A program made the translations under genes and the position numbers. The notes below the pieces were generated by a model. That model was not told the origin of the DNA. It was given only the letters and a program-made list of their open reading frames with translations, and did no database searches. A DNA stretch of 42,271 nt from Rhodothermus sp. (lineage in GTDB: Bacteria > Bacteroidota > Rhodothermia > Rhodothermales > Rhodothermaceae). Position 1 is the stretch's first letter. Every line of letters begins with the position of its first letter. The stretch covers positions 1-42,271 of the forward strand of contig JALSJJ010000226.1 in NCBI GenBank assembly GCA_026989375.1, given 5' to 3'. This document shows positions 24,689-34,100 of this stretch, in pieces.

Positions 24689-26347
24689 TTATCGAAACCA
24701 GATCAGAATCCACACGATGAGTCCAAGCAATCCCAGCGCCTGTATGCGGTAGTTCTTGTACCAGGGTAAGCCGCCCAGCTCGCGGGACTCCTGTCGGAAG
24801 AATTCTGGAGACCAGGTAACCCCTTTGACCTCTTCCGGCGCCGGAGGAGGTTGCAACAGGCTGGTCACCACCATAGCGATCACACTGATCATCAACAGGA
24901 TCGGAGGAAGATAGAGGAAGTGCAGGACGGGCACGCCGGCAGCTACCAGCGCTTGCTGCTCGGGCGAAAGTGGCCCGGTCTGTACAATGAGTCGATCTGT
25001 CAGATTCAACACCAGAAAGACGGCAGCGGCCAGATGCCCTACCACAAGGCCGGCAAAGGCGCTCTTGCGCGTGGCCCGCTTCCAGAAGATGCCCACCAGA
25101 AAGCAGGCGACCACCGGCGGCGCCAGGTAGGCCAGCATAGCCTGCAGGTAGGTCCACAGGTTTGGAAAGCGCACGATCTGCGGAGCCCAGAGAATAGCCA
25201 GCCCCATAAAGACCGCCGTTACCCAGCGTCCGGCCCCTACCAGTTCGTGATTGTTCTGGGTGCGCCGCAGCTTGCGGATAAAGTCCATGGTAACCAGCGT
25301 CGAGGCCGAGTTCAGGGTTGAATCGACGCTCGACATGATAGCGGCCACCAGGGCTGTGATCACCAGTCCGCGAATACCTATGGGTAGCAGATCGAACAGG
25401 AGCGTCGGGAACACCAGATCGGTGTTGGCTGCCAGCATCGGATACTGCTCGGGCGGATAGAGAATGCGGGCAAAGATACCCGGCATCACCATGATGAACA
25501 GAACCGGAAGCTTCAACAATCCGGCAAACAGAGAGCCCCAGCGGCCGTGGTTCAGGTCGCGCGCCCCCAGCACGCGTTGCACCATGAACTGATTCGTGCA
25601 CCAGAAATAGAACCCCAGCAGAAAAACGCCTGTTACCAGTCCGGGCCAGGGCAGCACGGGATCGTTGGCCGGCCGAATGATGCTCAGATCACTCGGTGGA
25701 ACCTGTGCCGTTACTACTTCCCAGGAGCCTACGGCCTTGAACGAGAGCGCGGCAACCAGCACAGCCCCCAGCAATAGCAGCACCGCCTGCACGGCATCGG
25801 TATAAATGACGGCCTTCAGGCCTCCCGCTACCGTGTAGAGCCCGGCCAGCAGCCCGAGTATGCCAACGGCCAACCATATGGGCACCTCCGGGTAAAGGAT
25901 CTGCACCACCAGTGCACCCGCGTACAACGCACCGGCCGTATCGACCATAATGTTGAGCACAATGAGCAACCCGGAGAAGTACATGCGTGCACGTCCGTCA
26001 AAACGCCGCTCCAGAAATTCAGGGATGGTGTAGATGCGCGTACGTAAATAGAACGGCAGAATAAAAATCACAAAAAAGATCAACACCAGCGCAGCCATCC
26101 ACTCGTAGTTGTAAACCGAGATGCCACTGCCGTAAGCGCTCGATGCCAGCCCGAGCAATGTGCTGGACGACACGTTCGAGGCAAACAGCGAAAAACCAAT
26201 CAGCCACCAGGTGAGCGAACGCCCTGCCAGAAAGTAATCATCGGCCGTTTCCATACGGCGGGCCAGGTATAGCCCCAGCCACACAATGAAGACCACGTAG
26301 AGGCCGACAGCAGCCAGATCGAGCCAGGCGAACTGAAACGAAGGCAT
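24689..26347 (-). CDS. SGLT-type sodium/sugar symporter (SSS family)
   Basis: 552 residues, about 14 membrane segments. Signatures: DYFLAGRSLTWWLIGFSLFA, YNYEWMAALVLIFFVIFILP, YTVAGGLKAVIYTDAVQAV (TM6) and ITALVAAIMSSVDSTLNSAS (TM8 sodium site). FYFWCTNQFMVQRVLGARDL closely follows the SGLT motif (YYWCTDQ...VQR), so it looks like a sodium/glucose-type or myo-inositol-type transporter. The insert YPPEQYPMLAANTDLVFPTL is also typical. It ends with one extra transmembrane helix after a cytoplasmic linker (LPWYKNYRIQALGLLG). First gene of the symporter-porin-symporter run. The 290 bases upstream lie between it and the divergent yebC and may carry both promoters. Substrate is inferred from family only. 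Confidence 0.93.
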   Translation of the reverse strand: MPSFQFAWLDLAAVGLYVVFIVWLGLYLARRMETADDYFLAGRSLTWWLIGFSLFASNVSSSTLLGLASSAYGSGISVYNYEWMAALVLIFFVIFILPFYLRTRIYTIPEFLERRFDGRARMYFSGLLIVLNIMVDTAGALYAGALVVQILYPEVPIWLAVGILGLLAGLYTVAGGLKAVIYTDAVQAVLLLLGAVLVAALSFKAVGSWEVVTAQVPPSDLSIIRPANDPVLPWPGLVTGVFLLGFYFWCTNQFMVQRVLGARDLNHGRWGSLFAGLLKLPVLFIMVMPGIFARILYPPEQYPMLAANTDLVFPTLLFDLLPIGIRGLVITALVAAIMSSVDSTLNSASTLVTMDFIRKLRRTQNNHELVGAGRWVTAVFMGLAILWAPQIVRFPNLWTYLQAMLAYLAPPVVACFLVGIFWKRATRKSAFAGLVVGHLAAAVFLVLNLTDRLIVQTGPLSPEQQALVAAGVPVLHFLYLPPILLMISVIAMVVTSLLQPPPAPEEVKGVTWSPEFFRQESRELGGLPWYKNYRIQALGLLGLIVWILIWFR

Positions 26348-26582
26348 GGCAGCGTATATCCGTGGATGAAAGCGCTAACACGTCGCACCTTAGAAGATCG
26401 GAATTTCTGTTCGATTCCGCCACCCCTCTGGCAGGACACCGTGGCTTTTTTGCGAAGGTCGACAGGGTACTGTCGTGGTGACCCCAAAGAACGCGTTTTA
26501 TTCACGCATGCCGCTAAGCACATTCTTGCAGCCTTGCATGCGGTGCGCAAGCTATTGGCTCTTTGAGGGATTGGTGGGAACC

Positions 26583-26606
26583 CGCAAGCGCCTGCCTTGC
26601 GTTTTT
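26583..26606 (+). terminator. Weak terminator- or attenuator-like hairpin upstream of yebC
   Basis: Six-bp stem CGCAAG / CTTGCG with a seven-base loop, then TTTTT (26602-26606), about 35 bases before the yebC start. It may be a chance feature. The rest of the 26348-26640 intergenic region shows nothing else I can support beyond a likely pair of divergent promoters. Confidence 0.35.
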
Positions 26607-26640
26607 CGCCTGGTGTCCAACCAAGCGGTAAGCAGCAACA

Positions 26641-27387
26641 ATGGCCGGACATAATAAGTGGTCGAAGGTCAAGCGGCAAAAAGCGGTCGTCGATGCCCGG
26701 AAGTCGAAAATCTGGGCACGCCTCTCACGCGACATCATTGTGGCGGCCCGTGAAGGCGGCGGCGATCCTGAAGCAAACCCCCGCCTGGCACAGGCCATTG
26801 AGCGGGCCAAAGCCGAGAACATGCCCAAAGAAAACATTGAGCGCGCCATCAAGCGCGGCACCGGGGAAATTCAGGGCGAAGACTATGTGGAGGTTACGTA
26901 CGAGGGCTATGCCCCTGGCGGTGTGGCCGTCTTTATCGAAGCGCTGACCGATAACACCAACCGGACCGTCTCCGAAATCCGCCATCTGTTTACCAAGGCG
27001 GGCGGAAGCCTGGGACAACCTGGCTCGGTCGCCTATCTCTTTGAGCGCAAGGGCATCATTGAGATTGCGGCCGAAGGTCGCGACGAGCTGGCGTTGTTTG
27101 AACTGGTAGCCGAAGCCGGTGCAGAGGACCTTACGCGCGACGACGACACCTTTGTCGTTACCACGTCGGTCGAAGCATTTTCCGAAGTGTTGGAGGCCTT
27201 GCGCAAAGCCGGGATTGAACCCGTAGAAGCTGGCCTGCAACGCATCCCCACCACGACCGTAACGCTGCCTCCCGAAGAGGCCAAAAAGGTGGTGGCCCTG
27301 CTGGAAGCACTCGAAGCGCACCAGGACGTGCAGAACGTCTACACAACCCTCAACTTCGACGAGGCGACCCTTGCCGCCATCTCCTGA
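26641..27387 (+). CDS. YebC/TACO1-family translation factor or regulator
   Basis: 248 residues, the normal family length. The start MAGHNKWSKVKRQKA is the family signature, followed by RKSKIWARLSRDIIVAAREGGGDP, NPRLAQAIERAKAENMPKEN and the second-domain VEVTYEGYAPGGVAVFIEAL. Homologues bind DNA in some bacteria, and the mitochondrial TACO1 and bacterial YebC proteins assist ribosomes in translating difficult stretches such as polyprolines. No catalytic motif is expected. The ruvC reading frame begins inside its 3' end (17-base overlap), so the two genes are cotranscribed and probably coupled; the yebC-ruvC order is common in bacteria. No strong ribosome binding site is seen upstream (GCGGTAAGCAG). 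Confidence 0.97.
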   Translation: MAGHNKWSKVKRQKAVVDARKSKIWARLSRDIIVAAREGGGDPEANPRLAQAIERAKAENMPKENIERAIKRGTGEIQGEDYVEVTYEGYAPGGVAVFIEALTDNTNRTVSEIRHLFTKAGGSLGQPGSVAYLFERKGIIEIAAEGRDELALFELVAEAGAEDLTRDDDTFVVTTSVEAFSEVLEALRKAGIEPVEAGLQRIPTTTVTLPPEEAKKVVALLEALEAHQDVQNVYTTLNFDEATLAAIS

Positions 27388-27946
27388 ACATGCGAACGCC
27401 CTGGTTATCCTGGGCATCGACCCAGGATCGCGCCACACAGGCTATGGGGTGCTGGCCGTCTCCGGCGAGCGTGCGCGCGTGCTGGCCGTCGATGTGATTC
27501 ATCTGGACGGGCAGATGGCGCATCCGCTCCGCCTGCTCCAGCTATTCGAGCAGATCGGAGCTGTCGTAGAGCGCTACGCGCCTGACGAGTGCGCGCTGGA
27601 GATGCCGGTTTACGGACGCAACCCCCAATCCATGTTGAAACTGGGACGCGCCCAGGCAGCCGCTATGCTGGCCGTCCTGACCCGCCAGATTCCAACCGTC
27701 GAATATACGCCCAAAGAGGTCAAAAAGGCGCTTACCGGTCGGGGCAACGCCACCAAGGAGCAGGTGCGATTCATGGTGCAGGCCCTCCTTGAACTGCCCG
27801 CCCAGAGCACTCGCCTGGCGCTCGACGCTTCCGATGCGCTGGCCGTGGCCGTATGTCACTGGCAACATCGGACGCGTCTGCACACCACCCCACGCTATAC
27901 CAACTGGGCCCGCTTCATTCGGGAACACCCAGAACGCCTGGTGTAA
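27371..27946 (+). CDS. ruvC: Crossover junction endodeoxyribonuclease RuvC
   Basis: 191 residues from a TTG codon at 27371 (inside yebC) with a GAGGCGA-like site before it; no ATG lies in frame before the first catalytic residue. RuvC/RNase H fold: ILGIDPGSRHTGYG holds the first catalytic Asp, CALEMPVYGRNPQSMLKLG the catalytic Glu, and LALDASDALAVAVCHW the C-terminal Asp pair. YTPKEVKKALTGRGNATKEQV matches the DNA-binding part. It resolves Holliday junctions with RuvAB during homologous recombination. The stop lies three bases from the convergent DUF4290-like gene, with no visible terminator between them. The C-terminal about 30 residues extend past the usual core and are not conserved in families I know. 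Confidence 0.95.
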   Translation: MPPSPEHANALVILGIDPGSRHTGYGVLAVSGERARVLAVDVIHLDGQMAHPLRLLQLFEQIGAVVERYAPDECALEMPVYGRNPQSMLKLGRAQAAAMLAVLTRQIPTVEYTPKEVKKALTGRGNATKEQVRFMVQALLELPAQSTRLALDASDALAVAVCHWQHRTRLHTTPRYTNWARFIREHPERLV

Positions 27947-27949
27947 GCC

Positions 27950-28249
27950 CTAACGCGCCCGCTCACTATCATAGAAATAACCTCGTTCCTCATCCCGAAC
28001 ACGCACCACTTCAGCCACTTCGTCCATATCCAGCTGGCCCTTACTCATCAGATAGACCAGCTGGGCGATCTGGCGGTCCTTGTTAGGAGCCTGATTCCAC
28101 TCGGGATGCGCCTGTTCAATCAAACTCACCAGAATGCGCAGATACGGATAGCGCTTTTCTGGAGACTCCAGTCGGGCAATGGCCTGCGCAAACAACTCCG
28201 CATTACGCCCGACCTGACGGTCGATCATTTTTTCACGATAGTAGGTCAT
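27950..28249 (-). CDS. DUF4290-like protein
   Basis: 99 residues, highly charged and probably all-helical, with no signal peptide or membrane segment. The pattern YYREKMIDRQVGRNAELFAQ (residues 3-22), PEKRYPYLRILVSLIEQAHP and the acidic end DMDEVAEVVRVRDEERGYFY fit DUF4290, a family of short proteins I associate with Bacteroidota; the full-length family is usually longer, so this is a small version. Function is unknown. It runs convergently with ruvC, with only three bases between the stop codons. Its own promoter must lie in the 28250-28454 intergenic region shared with the divergent small gene. Confidence is good for a real gene, lower for the family name. Confidence 0.72.
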   Translation of the reverse strand: MTYYREKMIDRQVGRNAELFAQAIARLESPEKRYPYLRILVSLIEQAHPEWNQAPNKDRQIAQLVYLMSKGQLDMDEVAEVVRVRDEERGYFYDSERAR

Positions 28250-28454
28250 CGTTCGCTTAATGGCTTGATCTTACGCATGGTGAGGCTCGGTTCAACAAAC
28301 CCTGCACGCAGAAGGGAAAGGGTTCGGGCAAAGTTACAATATCTACTTGTGAAGTACACGCATGTTAACAGAAAATTGTGCAAACGGGTTTCTACGAACC
28401 GGGTCTCTCCCATGGCGTTGAACGTTGACAGGACATAGCCCATGTTACGGAGCT

Positions 28455-28760
28455 ATGAGCCAGAAACCAATACGCGAACCTGCGCAAAATCGACGGCGTG
28501 CCAGCCCGTATCGCCTGGAGTTGTTACCCGTTGTGCCGGCTTACCATCGACGGGCCCGCCAGAAAAAGGAGCTGAAAGAAGGGCAACTGGTGTACTATGG
28601 TCCGATGCCTCTTTATTATGGTATCGGCGAAGTCAAACAGGTGGTCGGCTCGTATGTGGCCGTCGATTTTCGCGGCACAGGCCTGCTGGGCGTTCACGAA
28701 GATGTGCTTGCTGAAGAATACCTGATTCCTATCCCCCCTGCTACGCTTCCGCTGTTGTAA
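28455..28760 (+). CDS. Small protein with an SH3-like/KOW-like domain (DUF3553-like)
   Basis: 101 residues from ATG 28455; the closely preceding GGAG is badly spaced, so a TTG start ten codons upstream is possible. The N-terminal 35 residues are basic and proline/arginine-rich (EPAQNRRRASPYRLELLP), and the rest is a compact beta segment, LKEGQLVYYGPMPLYYGIGE followed by VKQVVGSYVAVDFRGTGLLG and HEDVLAEEYLIPI. Such GxxVxxxxxGxGxV patterns occur in SH3-like barrels of the KOW, CarD-RID and DUF3553 kinds, which bind RNA polymerase or nucleic acid. I do not recognise a specific family. It is transcribed toward the ABC exporter with a 77-base gap. Confidence 0.65.
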   Translation: MSQKPIREPAQNRRRASPYRLELLPVVPAYHRRARQKKELKEGQLVYYGPMPLYYGIGEVKQVVGSYVAVDFRGTGLLGVHEDVLAEEYLIPIPPATLPLL

Positions 28761-28837
28761 GCACCGCCCATCTCCTGTATCTTTTCAGCAGTGCCTTCGT
28801 AGAACGAACCGCCTACACAGACCCGGCCGATCAATCC

Positions 28838-29767
28838 ATGCTTGTTGTCGATCAGGTTACAAAGCGTTATGGGACCACCGTCGCGGTCGATCGGGCCTCG
28901 TTCACGGCTACGCCCGGACGCATCCTGGGATTGCTGGGCCCCAACGGTGCCGGCAAGACTACCACCATTCGAATGATTGCTGCCATCCTGCTGCCTGATA
29001 AAGGTCGCATCCTTTTTGAAGGACGGCCCGTTGGCCCCTGGAGCCAGGCACTTATGGGCTACCTACCCGAAGAACGTGGCCTTTACCGAAAGCTGCGGGT
29101 AGAAGAACAGCTCGTATACCTTGGACGCCTTAAGGGGCTTTCCCTTGGGGAAGCCCGACGGCGTGCCCGCACCTGGCTGGAACGCCTGGACCTGGCACGC
29201 TGGCGCCACCATAAGACGGAAGCCCTTTCAAAGGGCATGCAGCAAAAGCTGCAGTTCATTGCAGCTATTCAACACCAGCCGCGTCTACTCATCCTGGACG
29301 AGCCTTTCAGTGGCCTGGACCCGCTCAATGCGGAGTTGCTGAAAGACATTGTGCTGGAGCTCAAGGAGGCCGGCCGCATCATTCTGTTCGCCTCACATCG
29401 CATGGAACAGGTCGAGCAACTCTGTGACGACATCTGTCTGATTGCCCGGGGACGCATTCTGCTGGCCGGCTCCCTGCGAGAAGTCAAACAACGATTTGGC
29501 CGCAACACGGTTGTTTTAGAGTTCGACGGAGACGGAGCCTTTCTCGAACCGCTAATACAGCAGGGAGCTATCCGTTTGCTCAGCCGCACAAATCACCGCG
29601 TTGAGCTGGTGCTCTGCAACGGCACACCGCCCCGGCGGGTGCTGGAAGCCGCCCTGTCCCACGTGCGTGAGCTGTACCGGTTTGAGGTGACCGAACCACC
29701 GCTGAGTGAAATCTTCAAACAAGTAGTCCGTGCCCAGACCGCATCGACCGAAACGTCCCATGGATAA
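28838..29767 (+). CDS. ABC exporter ATP-binding protein (NatA/CcmA type)
   Basis: 309 residues. ABC ATPase motifs: Walker A GPNGAGKTT (about 34-42); Q-loop region MGYLPEERGLYRKLRVEEQL; signature LSKGMQQKLQ; Walker B LLILDEPFSGLDP; switch His in LFASHRMEQVE. The C-terminal 75 residues (LEFDGDGAFLEPLIQQG ... LYRFEVTEPPLSEIF) are the accessory domain typical of NatA-like and DRI-type exporters. It energises export by the membrane partner encoded next; the substrate could be sodium or a drug-like molecule, as in NatAB, but is not determined. Its stop overlaps the permease start by eight bases, showing tight coupling. Confidence 0.94.
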   Translation: MLVVDQVTKRYGTTVAVDRASFTATPGRILGLLGPNGAGKTTTIRMIAAILLPDKGRILFEGRPVGPWSQALMGYLPEERGLYRKLRVEEQLVYLGRLKGLSLGEARRRARTWLERLDLARWRHHKTEALSKGMQQKLQFIAAIQHQPRLLILDEPFSGLDPLNAELLKDIVLELKEAGRIILFASHRMEQVEQLCDDICLIARGRILLAGSLREVKQRFGRNTVVLEFDGDGAFLEPLIQQGAIRLLSRTNHRVELVLCNGTPPRRVLEAALSHVRELYRFEVTEPPLSEIFKQVVRAQTASTETSHG

Positions 29768-31049
29768 AGTCTGGATTATTCTGCAAAGCGAATTTCTTCG
29801 GCGCGTGCGTACGCGCACGTTTTTGCTGACCACGTTGCTGGCGCCCATCATCATGCTGTCGCTGGCGCTGTTGCCCGCTTTGATCGGCTATCTGGGCAGT
29901 CGGGACAACACGCGTCATCTGGCCGTGGTCGATGCTACCGGTATCCTACTGCCCCGCATTCAAGAGTACGCTCCGGCTACGCTCCGTCTGGAAGCTGTGA
30001 CGTTGCCCGTCGATTCGCTGCAGGTAGCTGTCCAGCAGGGACGCTATGATGGCTATCTGATCCTGCCAGCGGGTCTGATCGATGGCAACGCAACGGCCGA
30101 ACTCTACGTTGAAAGAAGTTTGGGGTTGAGCTTCCAGGGCCAGCTTGAGCGCCTGATCAATCGAGCTGTCCGGGAAGTCCGACTGGAACGGTTGCAGGTA
30201 CCTCCCGAACTGGTGACCGCGCTTCGGGCCGAGGTATCGCTGCGCCAGTATCGGCTGCTGGAGACCGGCACAGAAGCGGACGGCACCGTATTTTTCTCCA
30301 TCATCGGTTACCTCATGGGCTTCATCATCTACGGCGCTACGCTGGCCTACGGCAGCCTGGTGATGCAGGGCGTCATCGAGGAGAAAACCAGCCGGGTGGT
30401 TGAACTGATCGTTTCATCAGTACGGCCGTTTCAGCTCCTGATGGGCAAGGTGCTGGGCATTGGAGCGATGGGACTGGTACAGTTTGCTCTCTGGGGACTG
30501 TTGTTCCTGGCTGGTGCTACAGCGGCCGGTCCGATCATCGCCCACTTTATTGATCCCCAGCAGCTCAATCTTCCGGCCAGTGCCTCTACCCGTGACCTGC
30601 TTCAGGCGGCCAACATCACCCTCCCTTCTGTTGATCCGATGTTGATTCTCTGGTTTGTATTGTTTTTCCTGGGAGGCTATTTGCTGTATGCCAGCCTGTT
30701 TGCAGCCGTCGGCTCGGCTGTCGAGCAGCAACAGGATGCGCAGAGCCTGATGCTACCGCTCATGCTGCTGATTGTCATTCCCATTCTGTTTATTACCTAT
30801 GTGATTGAAAATCCCGATGCGCCCCTATCGATCGGTCTGTCGCTGGTGCCATTCTTTTCACCCATCCTGATGATTGTACGCATTGCCATTGGCAGCGCCA
30901 CTTTCGGGGAAGCCGTTCTGGCCTATCTGCTGCTGGTAGCCGGCTTTCTGGGTGCTATCTGGCTCAGTGCGCGTATTTACCGCATTGGCATTCTTTCCTA
31001 TGGCCAAAAGCCTTCGTTGCGTGAGCTACTGCGGTGGATCCGTGCCTGA
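29760..31049 (+). CDS. ABC exporter permease (NatB/ABC-2 type)
   Basis: 429 residues from ATG 29760, overlapping the ATPase stop by eight bases. A membrane helix near the N-terminus (FLLTTLLAPIIMLSLALLPALIGY) is followed by a large periplasmic loop of about 140 residues (LAVVDATGILLPRIQEYAPA onward), then five further helices: IIGYLMGFIIYGATLAYGSL, MGLVQFALWGLLFLAGATAA, LILWFVLFFLGGYLLYASLF, LLIVIPILFITYVI, and AYLLLVAGFLGAIWLSARI. EEKTSRVVELIVSSVRPFQLLMGKVLG is the signature of NatB-type ABC-2 permeases. It forms the transmembrane channel with the ATPase. A longer start 30 bases upstream is possible. The next gene begins 70 bases later, so the operon may extend. Confidence 0.93.
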   Translation: MDKVWIILQSEFLRRVRTRTFLLTTLLAPIIMLSLALLPALIGYLGSRDNTRHLAVVDATGILLPRIQEYAPATLRLEAVTLPVDSLQVAVQQGRYDGYLILPAGLIDGNATAELYVERSLGLSFQGQLERLINRAVREVRLERLQVPPELVTALRAEVSLRQYRLLETGTEADGTVFFSIIGYLMGFIIYGATLAYGSLVMQGVIEEKTSRVVELIVSSVRPFQLLMGKVLGIGAMGLVQFALWGLLFLAGATAAGPIIAHFIDPQQLNLPASASTRDLLQAANITLPSVDPMLILWFVLFFLGGYLLYASLFAAVGSAVEQQQDAQSLMLPLMLLIVIPILFITYVIENPDAPLSIGLSLVPFFSPILMIVRIAIGSATFGEAVLAYLLLVAGFLGAIWLSARIYRIGILSYGQKPSLRELLRWIRA

Positions 31050-31119
31050 GCGGTTCAACGGAACTTAACGATCTGGCTTGCCTACAATCCGAAGGGTTCC
31101 CACCACCCTTCTGGCTGTC

Positions 31120-34100
31120 ATGCGGCTCGGATGCTTTGTGGGGTTGCTACTGCTCGTTTCGGCCGTACCGGCCGCACAGGCTCAGTACTTTCGCTTTGGC
31201 AAAAACAAAGTGCACTACCGAACCCCTACCTGGTACTACATCCAGTCACAACACTTCGACATCTACTATTACGAAGGCGGGTACGAACTGGCCAGCTTCA
31301 CAGCGGAAGTAGCTGAGGCCGCCTACCGACAACTGGTGGCGCTGTTTCAATACGAGATTGCCGACCGTATTCCCATCCTGGTCTATCAAAGCCATCATGA
31401 CTTCACCGTCACCAATGCAGTAGATCTGCCGGACTACAGCGAAGGCATTGGGGGCGTCACCGAACTCTATAAGAACCGCATTGCTGTCCCGTTCATGGGT
31501 GATTACCGGGACTATCGCCGGGTAGTCCATCACGAACTGGTCCATGCCGTCCTGAACGACATGTTCTATGGCGGTTCGCTCCAGTCGATACTACAGAACA
31601 ACCTGCAACTGGTGCTGCCGCTCTGGTTCAACGAAGGCCTGGCGGAATATGCTGCGCTGGGCTGGGATACCAACGCCGACATGTACGTCCGGGAGGCTAT
31701 TTTGAACGACCATCTTGCACCGATTCCTTACCTTTCGGGCTACTTTGCTTACCGAGGTGGCCAGAGCGTCTGGGATTACATCGCCGAGCAGTACGGCCGG
31801 GAAAAAATCGCCGAGATTCTCCAGCGGGTGCGCCTGACCCACTCGGTCGAGGCTGGCATCCGACAGGCAACGGGGTTGTCGCTACGTGAGCTATCGGAGC
31901 GCTGGCACAAAGCGTTGCGTGAAATTTACTATCCGGAGCTAACGGCTCGTGAGCCACTTGACGACATTGGCCGTCCCCTGCTGACGGCCCACAACGCAGG
32001 TTCCTACAACACGAGTCCTGCGCTTTCGCCTCAGGGCGACCGTATCGCTTTCATCACCAACCGTCACGGACTGTTCGATGTATACCTGGCCAGCGCCAAC
32101 GACGGCAAAATCCTCCGTCGGCTGGTAGCAGGCCAGAGCAGTCCTGATTTTGAGAGCCTGCGTATTCTGACGCCCGGCCTTACCTGGAGCCCGGATGGTC
32201 GCTTCCTGGCGCTGGCCGTCAAGAGCGGTCCTACCGATGTCATCGCCGTAATCAATGTCGAAACCGGCGCCCACGTCCGTTACCGTATTCCGGGCGTCGA
32301 GCAGATCCTGTCGCTGGCCTGGAGTCCGGACGGCCGTCGCATTGCTTTTGCAGGCACCCAACAGGCGCAGAGCGATATCTACGTGCTGGATCTGCGCACC
32401 GGAGAAACGATCAACTACACCAACGATGTCTTTAGCGATCACGAACCGTCCTGGCGGCCCGATGGCCAGGCCCTGGTGTTCCACAGCGACCGAGGCGACT
32501 ATGTGGAGCCTGGCCGCTATCGCGCCGGCACCTTCGACCTGACCGCTCATCTGAGCCGAGGCTACGACCTCTATCTGCTTTATCTTGACCCGGTGCGTAT
32601 CGAACGGCTGACAACCACCGAGCCCTGGGACGATCGCAGCGGCCGTTTCGGAAGCGATCCTGACCGCCTCCTGTTTATTTCAGACCGTAACGGGATTCCT
32701 AACCTGTACGAAAAGAATCTGCGCACCGGCGCCGAACGGCCGCTGACCAACGTAGTGATGGGCATCCAGCAGGTTTCCCTCTCCGCCGATGGACACAAAG
32801 CGGCCGTCGTCAGCCTGCGGGACGGCGTACCCTCTATCTATCTGATCAAAAATCCCTTTGCACGTCGCCTGGCCTCCGACACATTGACCCCCACTGTCTG
32901 GGCCCAGCGGCGTCTACGCCGAACATCACAACCTGCTCCGGCCCTGGCGCTGGCCTCGGAGGCACTGCGTCAGCGTAATCCCTTCCTGCGTGATGCTTCC
33001 CGGCCTCTACGCGCAGCGTCCCCACTGCTTACCACCACCGCAGCGGCCAGCCTCATCGGCGCGGACCGTCCTACCGAAACACCTGATTCTGCCCGCTACG
33101 GCACGCTACGGGTGGACTTTCGCAATTATGTATTTAGCTCGGCCTTCGAGGAAGCCCGTCCCACTCCTGCTACCTCCTCCTATACATCCGATCCTTTCGC
33201 CCCCCGCCATAACGTGGATGAAAACGGCCGCTATCGCCCCCGCCGCTATCGCCTGTACTTCACGCCCGATCTGGTCTATGGCACAGCCGGCTACGACATG
33301 CTCTACGGCGTTCAGAGCGTTACGCAGATGATGTTCAGCGACATGCTGGGCAACCACCGCATCTGGGCCGCCACCAACTTGCTGGTCGATCTGCGCAATT
33401 CCGATTACCTCATTGCCTACAGCTACCTGCCCCGGCGAACCGACTGGACGATCGCCGTCTACCATGTGGCCCGGCTTCTTCCAGACTATACCCTGCGTAC
33501 CCTCTACCGCTATCGCCATTATGGGGTAAACCTGGGAGCCAGCTATCCGCTCAATAAATTCGAACGATTTGACTTCGGTCTATCCTACATGGGCGTCAAT
33601 CGGACCGACATCGGGAACCTGACGCAACCACCAATCACCCGTACGCTTATCTATCCGTCAATCACCTACACCCGTGACGTAAGCGTTCCGGGTTTGCTGG
33701 CACCCATTGGCGGTCACCGTCTGGCTGTCCAGCTTGCCGGCAGCCCGGGCAATCTGCTATATGGTCGTCAGATCCGCTTTGTGACCCTGCTGGCCGATCT
33801 ACGCACCTACACAGCCTTCGGACGCGGGCTTTATCGCTTTGCCTTCCGCCTGGCCGGTGGCGCTTCGTTTGGCCCAAATCCCCAGCTTTTCTACTCGGCC
33901 GGCGTGGAAAACTGGATCAATCGACGCTTTGACAGCTTCCCTATAGAAGACCTGACCGACTTCGTCTTTGCCACGCCAGTGCTCCCCTTGCGTGCCACCC
34001 ACATCAACACGCTCAAGGGCTCCTATTTCGGGTTGTTTAACGCCGAATTTCGCTTTCCACTCATTGCTGCCCTGCTGCCCGGTCCACTCCCCTTACTTCC

